This document shows, piece by piece, positions 33,983 through 42,397 of a stretch of 64,000 bases of DNA. The DNA lies in assembly GCA_007753915.1 (NCBI GenBank), contig CP036352.1, positions 2,170,001-2,234,000 on the forward strand. The letters run 5' to 3'. Every line of letters starts with the position of its first letter. Positions within the stretch are counted from its first letter, which is position 1. The notes below the pieces were generated by a model that made no database searches, was not told where the DNA came from, and saw only the letters and a list, made by a program, of their open reading frames with translations. Both the position numbers and the translations under genes were made by a program. The stretch is from Phycisphaerae bacterium RAS2 (GTDB lineage Bacteria > Planctomycetota > Phycisphaerae > UBA1845 > UTPLA1).

Positions 33983-34375
33983 TCAGGCGCCTTTCTGCGG
34001 CGCCCGCGCTCGACGAGCCATGACAAACGAACGAACACAAAGCACGACGTAAACACCGCAGACCAGCGCCGTCACCGACGCAGGCCACCGGTTTGCGCTG
34101 GGCGCTGCAGCGCCCGTGGCTGATTCCACCGCCGGATCGCTTTGAAGGACACCGGCCATGCCGACGATCATGCCGATCAGGCCGGCCAGCACGGCTCCGT
34201 GCATCGCGTGCATCCGGGCGCGCTCGTTCGCCGCGGCCCAGCCGCAGACAATCAGGACGCTTCCGATTCCTGCGATGGCCAGTGGGTTCCCCCGCGCAGG
34301 CACCGCTCCGAAATAGCCGGCGGCTCCGATCGCCACGAGGATGATCCCCACCAGCACCGTTAATCTCTGCATCAT
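33983..34375 (-). CDS. Small membrane protein (130 aa), unknown
   Basis: Four hydrophobic helices are visible (LTVLVGIILVAIGAAGYFG, LAIAGIGSVLIVCGWAAA, AVLAGLIGMIVGMAGVL, VTALVCGVYVVLCVRSFV) with a basic C-terminus (MARRARAPQKGA). It is first in a minus-strand run with the amino-acid transporter and its stop touches the next start. I do not recognise a specific family; it resembles small uncharacterised planctomycete membrane proteins. A role with the transporter is only suggested by position. Confidence 0.75.
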   Translation of the reverse strand: MMQRLTVLVGIILVAIGAAGYFGAVPARGNPLAIAGIGSVLIVCGWAAANERARMHAMHGAVLAGLIGMIVGMAGVLQSDPAVESATGAAAPSANRWPASVTALVCGVYVVLCVRSFVMARRARAPQKGA

Positions 34376-34552
34376 GGATCAAGTCTCCCAGGTCGCGCGG
34401 CATCCTGTCGCGCATGCAAGATCCGCAAAGCGCCGCGGCGGCCCTACATCGTACGCGCAGCGTGCCGGGCGACTAGTGCCGGCCTCGCACGATGACGGAA
34501 AATTCGCGCTGCGGGGGTCACCCGGTTACACTCCCGTCTTTGGGAGACTGAC

Positions 34553-36058
34553 ATGGCCGGACCGACACCCGCGGACGCCTCGCGCCTAACGGAGCTGATT
34601 TCATCTCGCCCGCCTTGTGTTTACATCCCGACCCATGAAGAGGCCTGGGCGTTGACGCTCGTACGCGAAGCAGTCTGCGGCGACGCGGAAGAATACCTGA
34701 CCTGGTCGATAATCGACGGCCTCCGTGACGGATTGGTGCGCGATCAACCAGCCATCCCCGAGACGGAGCATCCCGCCGGCGCGCTCTTCTATTTGTACAA
34801 GCGAATAGAGACGGTCCGCGCGGCGGTCATGCTGGACCTGGTCGCGCATTTGGAAGACGCGCGAACAGCCCGGCTGGCCCGGCAATTGGTGCAGCGATGC
34901 GCCGAGACCAAGCGAACGCTGATCCTGATCGATCATCGGGACGAGTTGCCGCCGGTGCTGGCGAGCGAAGCCGTTCGGTTCGAGTTGTCGCTTCCGGGTG
35001 ACGGCGAAATCGAGTCGCTGGTGACCGAGTCCCTGCGGAATCACCATCAACAGTCTCCGCTGCGCGTAGACATCCCGCGCAGTGCTTTTGACGCGATTCT
35101 TCGCAATCTTCGCGGGCTGACGCGCCGAGAGATCCTTCGCATCATCGAAGAGACCGTCGCGACCGACCGCGTCTTCAACGCGGACGATCTGGATACCGTT
35201 CTGACACGCAAACGCCAACTGGTTCGATCCGGCGGGCTGCTGGAGTTCATCACCGCCCCCGCTTCCATGGACGATGTCGCCGGGCTGACAAGGCTCAAGG
35301 CTTGGCTGAATGTTCGGCGAAAAGCCATGCAGCGCGAGGCCGAGGCCGTTGGCATTTCCGCCCCGCGGGGAATCCTTCTCCTTGGCGTGCAGGGATCGGG
35401 TAAGAGCTACTGTGCCAAGGCCGTCGCGACCGCGTGGCAGCGCCCGTTGCTGCGACTGGACCCCGGCGCGCTGTACGACCGTTACATTGGCGAATCGGAG
35501 CGTCGTCTGCGCGATGCCCTGGGGCAGGCCGAGCGCATGGCGCCGATCGTGCTCTGGATTGACGAGATCGAAAAGGGCTTCGCGTCAGCTGCCAGTCGCA
35601 ACATCGACGGCGGGTTGTCTCAACGCATGTTCGGTTCCTTGCTGACATGGATGCAGGAGCATCGCGCGCCGGTGTTCATCGTGGCAACCGCGAATGACAT
35701 TGAGGCGCTTCCACCGGAACTGCTTCGCAAGGGGCGATTTGACGAAATCTTCTTTGTCGATCTGCCGACGCCCGCGGTTCGAGAGCAGGTTTTTACGATT
35801 CATCTCCGCAAGCGCAGTCAGGACCCCTCCAAGATCGATGTGGCAGCGCTCGCAGCGGCGACGGATGGCTTCAGTGGCGCGGAAATCGAGCAGGCGATCA
35901 TCTCCGCCCTGCACGACGCCTTCGCAACAAAAGCAAAATTGACAACGGACCAATTGCTTGCAGCCGTTCAGGCCACCGTCCCGCTTTCCGTCACAATGGA
36001 TCGCAAAGTGGCGGCACTGCGCGCTTGGGCGGCAACGCGCTGCGTCCAGGCCGACTAG
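34553..36058 (+). CDS. Ycf46-like AAA ATPase
   Basis: A 501-residue AAA protein. The N-terminal half (about 1-225) is a degenerate or non-ATPase domain typical of Ycf46 relatives. The C-terminal AAA module has Walker A GVQGSGKS, Walker [13 protein letters not shown], sensor 1 FIVATANDI, Arg-finger region [16 protein letters not shown] and sensor 2 GFSGAEIEQ. Ycf46 proteins are linked to CO2-uptake control in cyanobacteria; elsewhere the role is unknown. It is monocistronic, and its stop overlaps the convergent membrane gene's stop within a CTAG palindrome. Confidence 0.85.
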   Translation: MAGPTPADASRLTELISSRPPCVYIPTHEEAWALTLVREAVCGDAEEYLTWSIIDGLRDGLVRDQPAIPETEHPAGALFYLYKRIETVRAAVMLDLVAHLEDARTARLARQLVQRCAETKRTLILIDHRDELPPVLASEAVRFELSLPGDGEIESLVTESLRNHHQQSPLRVDIPRSAFDAILRNLRGLTRREILRIIEETVATDRVFNADDLDTVLTRKRQLVRSGGLLEFITAPASMDDVAGLTRLKAWLNVRRKAMQREAEAVGISAPRGILLLGVQGSGKSYCAKAVATAWQRPLLRLDPGALYDRYIGESERRLRDALGQAERMAPIVLWIDEIEKGFASAASRNIDGGLSQRMFGSLLTWMQEHRAPVFIVATANDIEALPPELLRKGRFDEIFFVDLPTPAVREQVFTIHLRKRSQDPSKIDVAALAAATDGFSGAEIEQAIISALHDAFATKAKLTTDQLLAAVQATVPLSVTMDRKVAALRAWAATRCVQAD

Positions 36059-38061
36059 TCTTGTGCGGGCGCTACCCGAAACAGCGTTCCATACGGCTGC
36101 TGACCTTCGGCGAACGAAAACTGATTCACAGCCTGAAGCACGCCCGCGTCGAGCATCTCTGCAAACTTCTGCGGCGACAGGCCCGGCCAGAAGCCGTAGC
36201 GCGAGTTCGCCAGCCGTGACCATTCCGCCCAGCCGACATAGACATGGGAATAATGATGGTCGATCAGCCAACGGCTGATTTCTCGAGGCGATTTTCCCGC
36301 GGCAGCCTCCGCAAAGGCAGAGCGATTGAAGATCACGGTGTAGTCCGCACACGGCGAAAGATAAAAACTTCTCGCCTCCGCCACCATCAGCACCCGTCCG
36401 CCGGCCTCGCACACATTGTTGATTGCCGGAACATGGGCCGTGCCCGGCCACTGACCTTCACGAAACCAGGCGAGCCGGTCTGCAGCCGGCAGCGACGCCA
36501 CCGCGAACAGCCCGTCGCGTTGACAAAAATTGAACGTGATCCACAGATTGCCCGCGGCGATGGCAAGTGCCGCAACCGCTGCCACGCGCGACTGCAGCGC
36601 CATGCGATCCACTGCGATTCCAATCGCCAGCGCGGCCACAGGAACCAGCGTGACGGCGAATCGGCCGTAGAGGTGCGACGCGAAGAGCCACCACGTAGCC
36701 GTTCCCACGATAACCAAGCCCATCGCAATCAGGCTTTGCTTTGGCGCGGCCGTGGCAGTTCGACGTCGCAGAGCTAGCACCAGCCATGCCCCGGCTCCGA
36801 GAACCATCACCGAGCCGAAAAGCTCGGCCCCGACGATCTCGCTCCCGAATCGCGACAGGCGGCCTCCCAGCGAACGCCATTCGGGGGCCGGGAGATGCCC
36901 CGCATGCCATCGAGCGGCAGCTTCGTCCGTCCAGACTCCGGCGCGTTCCGGGAAGATGCTTCGCGCCACCGGGAAAACCGGGTTGCCAGTATAGACAGCG
37001 TTCTTAATCAACCATGGCGAGAAGGCCGCGATCGCTCCCACTGCGAACGCGGCGATGCGCCTCCCTCGACCCGCCGTCCCGAACCAGGCCGCGAACCAAA
37101 GCGGCAGCGCCACGCAGGGGATCGCCGTGTACTTGCAGCCGCAGGCCAGGCCGGCGCAAACGCCGCTGATCAGCCACCATCGGCTCGCGCGATGACCGTC
37201 GCGCGACGCGCGGAACACCGAGGCGAGCGCCAGCGCGGTAAACAGGATGAGACTGTTCTCAACGTATGCGAGGCCGCTTAAATAGACGAGCATCGGGCAC
37301 GACCCGGCCATCATGGCCGCCACCCAGCCCGCCCGCGGCGAGAACTCACGCCCTGCGAGCCAAACCGCCGCGACAGCCAACGCTCCGATGAACGCATTCA
37401 GCATCTGCGCGACCATGCCGGCATCGGCGGCATCGCCGCGCAGCACCATGCACAGAAGGTAGAGCATTTCGGCGTTGAACGGAAAGTTGGAGTAGATGTT
37501 GTGCGGCAGGTAGACGATCCGCCCCGACTGCCAGAACTCCTTCGGGGCCGCGAGATGATACTCCAGCACGTCGTACCCGTTGCCTTCGGCGGGCCACAAG
37601 ATTCCCGGTGGCAGGCTCGCCGCAGCCAGCGCCAGGGCAGCCGGTATCGCGAGCACAAGCAACGTCCAGGCGGCTGCCGCGTCTGATTCGCCTGTGTCAG
37701 AGGCGATCCCTGTTCGAGAGAGACTCCGACGCAACTCCAGGCTGCTCGAAACGACCGAGAGGCCGACCAGCGCCAACCAGAGCGGCCGCACCAGCATGCC
37801 CGCCAGTCCAAGCCCCAGCACGGACAGGCTCGTCACGCCCAGGCCCAGCCCGCATCCAAGTATCCATCGCCATCGGGGTTCCAGTTCTCCAAGGCCAACA
37901 GCACGCAGCAAGGTCAGCCCCGGTCCGACGGCGCCAAAGCAGATGACCAGCGCGAGCGGACCATCACGCAATACGACGGGCACACATGCCGGGCCGATGG
38001 CCGCGACGGCGCACGCGGTCGCCGCAAACCCCGCGATGACGAGCCATCGCGCCGGCCGCAT
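36055..38061 (-). CDS. Multi-pass membrane protein, glycosyltransferase-39-like
   Basis: About 668 residues from ATG 38061 (MRPARWLVIAGF), which overlaps the rsgA stop as TGATG. Roughly 12 hydrophobic helices in the first 500 residues and a soluble C-terminal part (YSHVYVGWAEWSRL) match the GT-C/PMT-like fold of dolichyl- or undecaprenyl-phosphate-sugar glycosyltransferases. The first periplasmic loop has acidic and aromatic residues (YDVLEYHLAAPKEFW). Acceptor unknown. Coupling to rsgA is probably incidental to the sigma-factor operon order. Confidence 0.75.
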   Translation of the reverse strand: MRPARWLVIAGFAATACAVAAIGPACVPVVLRDGPLALVICFGAVGPGLTLLRAVGLGELEPRWRWILGCGLGLGVTSLSVLGLGLAGMLVRPLWLALVGLSVVSSSLELRRSLSRTGIASDTGESDAAAAWTLLVLAIPAALALAAASLPPGILWPAEGNGYDVLEYHLAAPKEFWQSGRIVYLPHNIYSNFPFNAEMLYLLCMVLRGDAADAGMVAQMLNAFIGALAVAAVWLAGREFSPRAGWVAAMMAGSCPMLVYLSGLAYVENSLILFTALALASVFRASRDGHRASRWWLISGVCAGLACGCKYTAIPCVALPLWFAAWFGTAGRGRRIAAFAVGAIAAFSPWLIKNAVYTGNPVFPVARSIFPERAGVWTDEAAARWHAGHLPAPEWRSLGGRLSRFGSEIVGAELFGSVMVLGAGAWLVLALRRRTATAAPKQSLIAMGLVIVGTATWWLFASHLYGRFAVTLVPVAALAIGIAVDRMALQSRVAAVAALAIAAGNLWITFNFCQRDGLFAVASLPAADRLAWFREGQWPGTAHVPAINNVCEAGGRVLMVAEARSFYLSPCADYTVIFNRSAFAEAAAGKSPREISRWLIDHHYSHVYVGWAEWSRLANSRYGFWPGLSPQKFAEMLDAGVLQAVNQFSFAEGQQPYGTLFRVAPAQD

Positions 38062-39212
38062 CAGTAGCGCTCCCGCTCGCTGCATTCGGTGAACATTTTG
38101 ACGTACGAATCGTGCCGCAATGGCGACACTTCACCCGCTTCGACCGCCGCGAGGATCGCGCAGCCATCCTCGACGGTGTGCGTGCAATTTTGAAAGCGAC
38201 ACCGGGCGACGCGATCGCGAATCTCGATGAAGTATGCCTCCAGGTCAACCGCTCTTACGTCCGCAAGGTCGAACTGCCGCATCCCTGGCGTGTCTACGAG
38301 GTACCCGCCGAAATCCCATTTCAAAAGCCGGGCGGTCGTCGTCGTGTGCCGGCCGCGGTCCAGATCGCTCAATGTTCCAACCTCCACGCCGAGGCCGGGT
38401 TGGAGGGCATTGATCAGGGAACTCTTGCCGACACCGCTTGGGCCGACGAACACCGAAACCTGCGCCGTGAGCAGCGAACGAAGCTCGTCGATGCCCTCGC
38501 CAAGAGCGACGCTGACCAGCAACGACTTGTAGCCCAGCGACCGATACAGGGCCACCGTTTCGGCAGCGGAGCCGTCCTGATCCAGCTCGCGCTTGTTCAT
38601 GCACAGGATCGGTCGAATCTCCCCCGCGTGAATCGCGACGAGGTAGCGGTCGATCAAGTGCGGCCGAAACTTCGGTTGCTCGGCGGCCATGGTGATGACC
38701 GCGTTATCGACATTCGCTACGACGACCTGTTGCCGGCGTTCGTATTGGCGAAGCAGCGTGGCGCGGCGCGGAGCGACGTGTTCGATCACGCCCTCCGGCA
38801 AGGCGCCCTCGGCGACGATCGACGATGTCTCGCCCGGCGAGAACCAGACTTCGTCCCCTGCGGCCAATGGCACACGATGGGAGATCAGCAACGTCCGCAG
38901 TTTCCGGCGCACGGTACACGCCCAGACCTTTCCGTCCGCAGCCACCTCTGACACCAGCCCGCGCATCGTCAGTACGATTCCCTTCTGCCACCCGGACTGG
39001 ACCGGATCATCCCGGACGATGATCGTGCGCTTTCGAGAAAGACTTCCCTTTGCCCGAACATTCTCGACGTTTTCGGCGTCGTGTACGGTCTCGTCCCCCG
39101 CCTTGACGCGCCGCGTCCAGGCGCGATCGCGCGCCGCCTTGCCGCGGTTCTTGCGAAAATCCACGCGCTGCTTGCGACCTCGCGGCGGTCGATCTTCTGA
39201 TTCGTCCGTCAT
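38061..39212 (-). CDS. rsgA: Ribosome small-subunit-dependent GTPase A (RsgA)
   Basis: A 383-residue circularly permuted GTPase that assists late maturation of the 30S subunit. The permuted order is clear: NKREL (G4) precedes GPSGVGKSSL (G1), followed by DTPGMRQF (G3). An OB-fold lies before the GTPase, and the C-terminus has the zinc site (CRFQNCTHTVEDGC). The N-terminal extension is basic (RGRKQRVDFRKNRGKAARD). The ATG overlaps the anti-sigma stop as ATGA, so the two are co-translated. Length is slightly above the family's usual 300-350. Confidence 0.93.
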   Translation of the reverse strand: MTDESEDRPPRGRKQRVDFRKNRGKAARDRAWTRRVKAGDETVHDAENVENVRAKGSLSRKRTIIVRDDPVQSGWQKGIVLTMRGLVSEVAADGKVWACTVRRKLRTLLISHRVPLAAGDEVWFSPGETSSIVAEGALPEGVIEHVAPRRATLLRQYERRQQVVVANVDNAVITMAAEQPKFRPHLIDRYLVAIHAGEIRPILCMNKRELDQDGSAAETVALYRSLGYKSLLVSVALGEGIDELRSLLTAQVSVFVGPSGVGKSSLINALQPGLGVEVGTLSDLDRGRHTTTTARLLKWDFGGYLVDTPGMRQFDLADVRAVDLEAYFIEIRDRVARCRFQNCTHTVEDGCAILAAVEAGEVSPLRHDSYVKMFTECSERERY

Positions 39213-40480
39213 GGCCGAGCCCCGGCGGGCTGCGTGGTAGAGCTTGCACCATCCGCCGGCATGCCCGCATTGGCCCCTGTCGGGAAGGCGATCACAACCC
39301 GCACTCGACGCGGTGCCCCGAACAAGTTCCCCTCCGCTGCCGGCTGTGAAGCGGCTTTTAGTTCGCGGCTTGGATTCTTGGACGCGGCGGTCGCAGCCGG
39401 GGGCATTCTCGAGTCTGCCTCGCGCACACTGCCGGACGCTTGAGGTGTTTGACTTCGCCGCGCCACCACGCGACCCGCAGCCACCGGTGCATCCGACACT
39501 TCGGCTGCGCGAAGCTCGTAGCGCGTGCCGGGGATGGGTTGCAGCACGGCGAGCAATTCCGGAACGTCGGATTCGTTCAGCGAAATCTCAATCCGGTCGC
39601 CACTTCCCGCGGCGCCCCCGACCGGCAGGCCGAGGAAGAGCCAGTCCAGCCCCGGAATCAGCAATGCCAGTTCGGAGATTTCCGTTTCGACAAACTCGGC
39701 CGACGGCGATGCCTCCACAAACTGATATAGACGGAACAGGATCTCGTCACGATCTTCCGCTCGCGCCATCGCGCGAATCGCAGGCGCTGCTTCCTCATCG
39801 TGCGAAGACCGCTCTATCGCAGCCTCGCCCAATCCCCGCTGATGGGCATAAGCATACGACAACGTTGAGTCGTCGCCACCCGCTTGTCCGCCGGCCCCTG
39901 GCGCAGATTTCGACATGGACCTCTGCCATGGTGCCATCGACTCAGCATTGGGTGTTGCGACCACGACCTGATCCGACGGCTGGGCACCGGAATCGAACCT
40001 CGCTCTAAGCTGGGCCATCTCATCCGATTCCTCACTCACGGACGGAGACACCATTTTGTGTGCGTCCGTCGCAACCGGTTGGCTGTCCCCCGCGTCCGCA
40101 ACGGTCAAGACCGGTCTCTCGCCCGCCGGCTCCGCGACCCGCACGCGCGAACGCAGGGCGATCGTCACGGCCAGCATCAAGACTGCCGCCGCGGCGAGCC
40201 CCGCCAACCACCCTTTTCCGGGAAACGAGCGAGGCGCCTCCTGTCTTGCCAGCAATGCTTCACGCTCAAACTGCGAAATCACGCGGTCGGCCAGTTCCGG
40301 CCCCGCAGTTACTCGCGGCAGATTTCCTATCGCGCGCGACACCCCGCGCAGCGATTCCAGCTCTGACCTCGCAGACGGATCGGACGCGAGCCAAGCGTCA
40401 ATCTCGGCGCGCTCCTGCGGCGTGATCTCGTCGTCGAGGTACGCGCTCAAACGCTCTCGTCGATCGTCGCTAAGGGCCAT
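39209..40480 (-). CDS. Anti-sigma factor-like single-pass membrane protein
   Basis: A 423-residue protein following the sigma factor after 10 bases. The N-terminus (DRRERLSAYLDDEITPQERA) has the anti-sigma fold pattern, but the zinc-binding HxxxCxxC is missing, so it is a zinc-less version. One membrane helix (GWLAGLAAAAVLMLAVTIAL) is followed by a long extracytoplasmic part. That part carries EISLNESDVPELLAVLQPI and ends with a low-complexity tail. It should hold the sigma factor at the membrane until a signal releases it. Signal unknown; no dedicated protease is adjacent. Confidence 0.8.
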   Translation of the reverse strand: MALSDDRRERLSAYLDDEITPQERAEIDAWLASDPSARSELESLRGVSRAIGNLPRVTAGPELADRVISQFEREALLARQEAPRSFPGKGWLAGLAAAAVLMLAVTIALRSRVRVAEPAGERPVLTVADAGDSQPVATDAHKMVSPSVSEESDEMAQLRARFDSGAQPSDQVVVATPNAESMAPWQRSMSKSAPGAGGQAGGDDSTLSYAYAHQRGLGEAAIERSSHDEEAAPAIRAMARAEDRDEILFRLYQFVEASPSAEFVETEISELALLIPGLDWLFLGLPVGGAAGSGDRIEISLNESDVPELLAVLQPIPGTRYELRAAEVSDAPVAAGRVVARRSQTPQASGSVREADSRMPPAATAASKNPSRELKAASQPAAEGNLFGAPRRVRVVIAFPTGANAGMPADGASSTTQPAGARP

Positions 40481-40490
40481 CGTTCAATCC

Positions 40491-41132
40491 TTACCCCGAC
40501 CTGCCTGCGAGCAGGTCGCGCAGCGCCGCCCGGCCTCGATGAAGGCGCGACTTCACCGTACCGCGCGGGATATCCAGTATCTCCGCGATCTCGTCGTAAT
40601 CCAACCCGTCCAGATCGCGCAACACCACAACCGCCCGGTGATCGGCTTCCAGCTTCTCCAGGGCTGCAGCAATTAACTCCTGCGACTCGTTCGCTGCCGC
40701 CGCGTCAATCGGCGCGCGATCAGTCGATGCGATGGATCGGCCGCGGCCGTCGCGGTCACGGTTTTCACGGTGGCCATCCCGCCCCCCATCGAGGGACGCG
40801 GTCCTTGCAATGGTCGGTCGACGCCGGGCCGTGAGCGCCAGGTTCACCGCGATCCGATAGACCCACGTATAAAACTGCGACTTGCCTTCGAATCGGTGTA
40901 TCTGTTGAAACGCTCGCACGAACGCCTCCTGCGCGAGGTCTTCGGCGTCCTCTCGTCGGCCGCACAACCGCCAGCAAACGTTCAGAATGCGATCCTGGTA
41001 CGCCCGCACCAGCACGCCGAATGCCGTCGCATCCCCCGATCGACACCGAACCAACACAGCGGCCTCGTCCGCGGGCGAAAAACCCGCCGTCGCCGACGAT
41101 GGATGCCTGTCAGGTTGTGATGCCAGCCTCAT
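40491..41132 (-). CDS. ECF sigma factor (RpoE-like)
   Basis: A 213-residue sigma-70-family factor. Region 2 is clear (FGVLVRAYQDRILNVCWRL, EDLAQEAFVRAFQQI, TWVYRIAVNLALTARRR) and region 4 as well (LEKLEADHRAVVVL, GLDYDEIAEIL, GTVKSRLHRGRAALRDLL). The linker between them is unusually long and rich in Arg and Asp (DGGRDGHRENRDRDGRGRS). It heads a minus-strand operon with an anti-sigma gene and rsgA. Divergent from moaA across about 180 bases that should hold its promoter. Confidence 0.92.
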   Translation of the reverse strand: MRLASQPDRHPSSATAGFSPADEAAVLVRCRSGDATAFGVLVRAYQDRILNVCWRLCGRREDAEDLAQEAFVRAFQQIHRFEGKSQFYTWVYRIAVNLALTARRRPTIARTASLDGGRDGHRENRDRDGRGRSIASTDRAPIDAAAANESQELIAAALEKLEADHRAVVVLRDLDGLDYDEIAEILDIPRGTVKSRLHRGRAALRDLLAGRSG

Positions 41133-41296
41133 AAGATTAGACGCTCTTGGGAATGGTCCGGTTCCGATTCACCGTCCACGAGGATGTGCCCCTCGATACA
41201 CACCCATCAAACGCTTATTCGCACAAGAGAGCAAGGGGTGGCAGGATTGCGATGGGGTTGCCATCGAATCGCCACTTCCATCCAGCATTGGCCGGT

Positions 41297-41302
41297 TATA
41301 AT
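41297..41302 (+). promoter_or_regulatory. -10 element of moaA, possibly leaderless
   Basis: TATAAT ends 9 bases before the moaA ATG. A start of transcription 6-8 bases after it would leave at most a few untranslated bases, and no Shine-Dalgarno is present. No clear -35 hexamer is seen. Confidence 0.4.
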
Positions 41303-41311
41303 CGAAGACGC

Positions 41312-42358
41312 ATGGCCATTTCCTTACCGCTTGTTGAAGAATGCGCGGATCCCCGGCCGGCGAGCACCGCGGCGATCACGGGGCCGCGCGACATTCGCTC
41401 GGTCCGCACACTCCGCATCAGCGTGACCGATCGCTGCAATTTCCGCTGCGTATATTGCATGCCGGAAGAGAAGCTCGACTGGGTTCCGCGCGATGAGTTG
41501 CTGACCTTCGAGGAGATTGCGGCTGTGGCCCGCGCAGCGTTACGCCATGGCATCACCGGGTTCAAGTTGACCGGCGGCGAACCGCTCGTGCGCCACGAAT
41601 TGCCGCGGCTCGTGCGGATGCTGCGAGCGCTCTCGGCTCATGCCGAGTTGTCGATGACAACGAACGGCTCGCTACTGAATCTCTATGCAGCGGAACTGAA
41701 GGAATCCGGATTGAATCGCCTAACCGTGAGTCTCGATACGCTGGACGCATCACGCTTCCGGGACATCACACGGGGTGCGGATATCGGCGCGGTCTGGGCA
41801 GGCATCGCGGCGGCGCAGGCGACCGGTTTTTCGCAGCCGAAGATCAACTGCGTTGCGATGCGCGGGATCAATGACGACGAATTCGCCGACTTTGCCTCGC
41901 TCACGCTCGACGTTCCTCGCACCGTGCGTTTCATCGAGTACATGCCGCTTGGCCGCACGCGACTGGGTGGTGAGTACGAAGCACGGTTCATCGCCGAAAC
42001 AGCCATTCGCCGATCGATCGAGGCGCGGTTCGGCCCCCTGGAGCCGGCCGCACACGATTCCGGCACAGGTCCTGCCAAGGTGTGGCGCATCCCTGGCGCG
42101 GCCGGTCGGATTGGTTTCATCAGCGCGATGAGTAAGCCGTTCTGTGAGACATGCAACCGCCTGCGGCTCACGGCCGAGGGTCAGTTGCGAAGCTGTTTGT
42201 TTGATGGGGGCGAGGTCGAGCTGCGACCGGTTCTGCGGGAACTTCGACCAGTCGAGGCGGCCGAACGGTTGCACCGGGCCTTCATCGACTGCGTGGCCTT
42301 CAAGCCGCAGGTCCATTCTTACCACGGCAATCGCCAGATGTCGCAGATCGGCGGGTGA
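41312..42358 (+). CDS. moaA: GTP 3',8-cyclase MoaA (molybdopterin biosynthesis)
   Basis: A 348-residue radical-SAM enzyme that rearranges GTP in the first step of molybdenum-cofactor synthesis. The SAM cluster motif is CNFRCVYC near residue 45. The second cluster for GTP binding is in CETCNRLRL, with its third Cys in LRSCLF. The essential C-terminal Gly-Gly is present (QIGG). ATG 41312 is chosen because the longer frame overlaps the promoter and reaches toward the sigma gene; family length then matches. No other moa gene is nearby. Confidence 0.93.
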   Translation: MAISLPLVEECADPRPASTAAITGPRDIRSVRTLRISVTDRCNFRCVYCMPEEKLDWVPRDELLTFEEIAAVARAALRHGITGFKLTGGEPLVRHELPRLVRMLRALSAHAELSMTTNGSLLNLYAAELKESGLNRLTVSLDTLDASRFRDITRGADIGAVWAGIAAAQATGFSQPKINCVAMRGINDDEFADFASLTLDVPRTVRFIEYMPLGRTRLGGEYEARFIAETAIRRSIEARFGPLEPAAHDSGTGPAKVWRIPGAAGRIGFISAMSKPFCETCNRLRLTAEGQLRSCLFDGGEVELRPVLRELRPVEAAERLHRAFIDCVAFKPQVHSYHGNRQMSQIGG

Positions 42359-42397
42359 CCGGTTCGCGCGGTGGTTACCGGCGTGGCCGCGCCGCCG

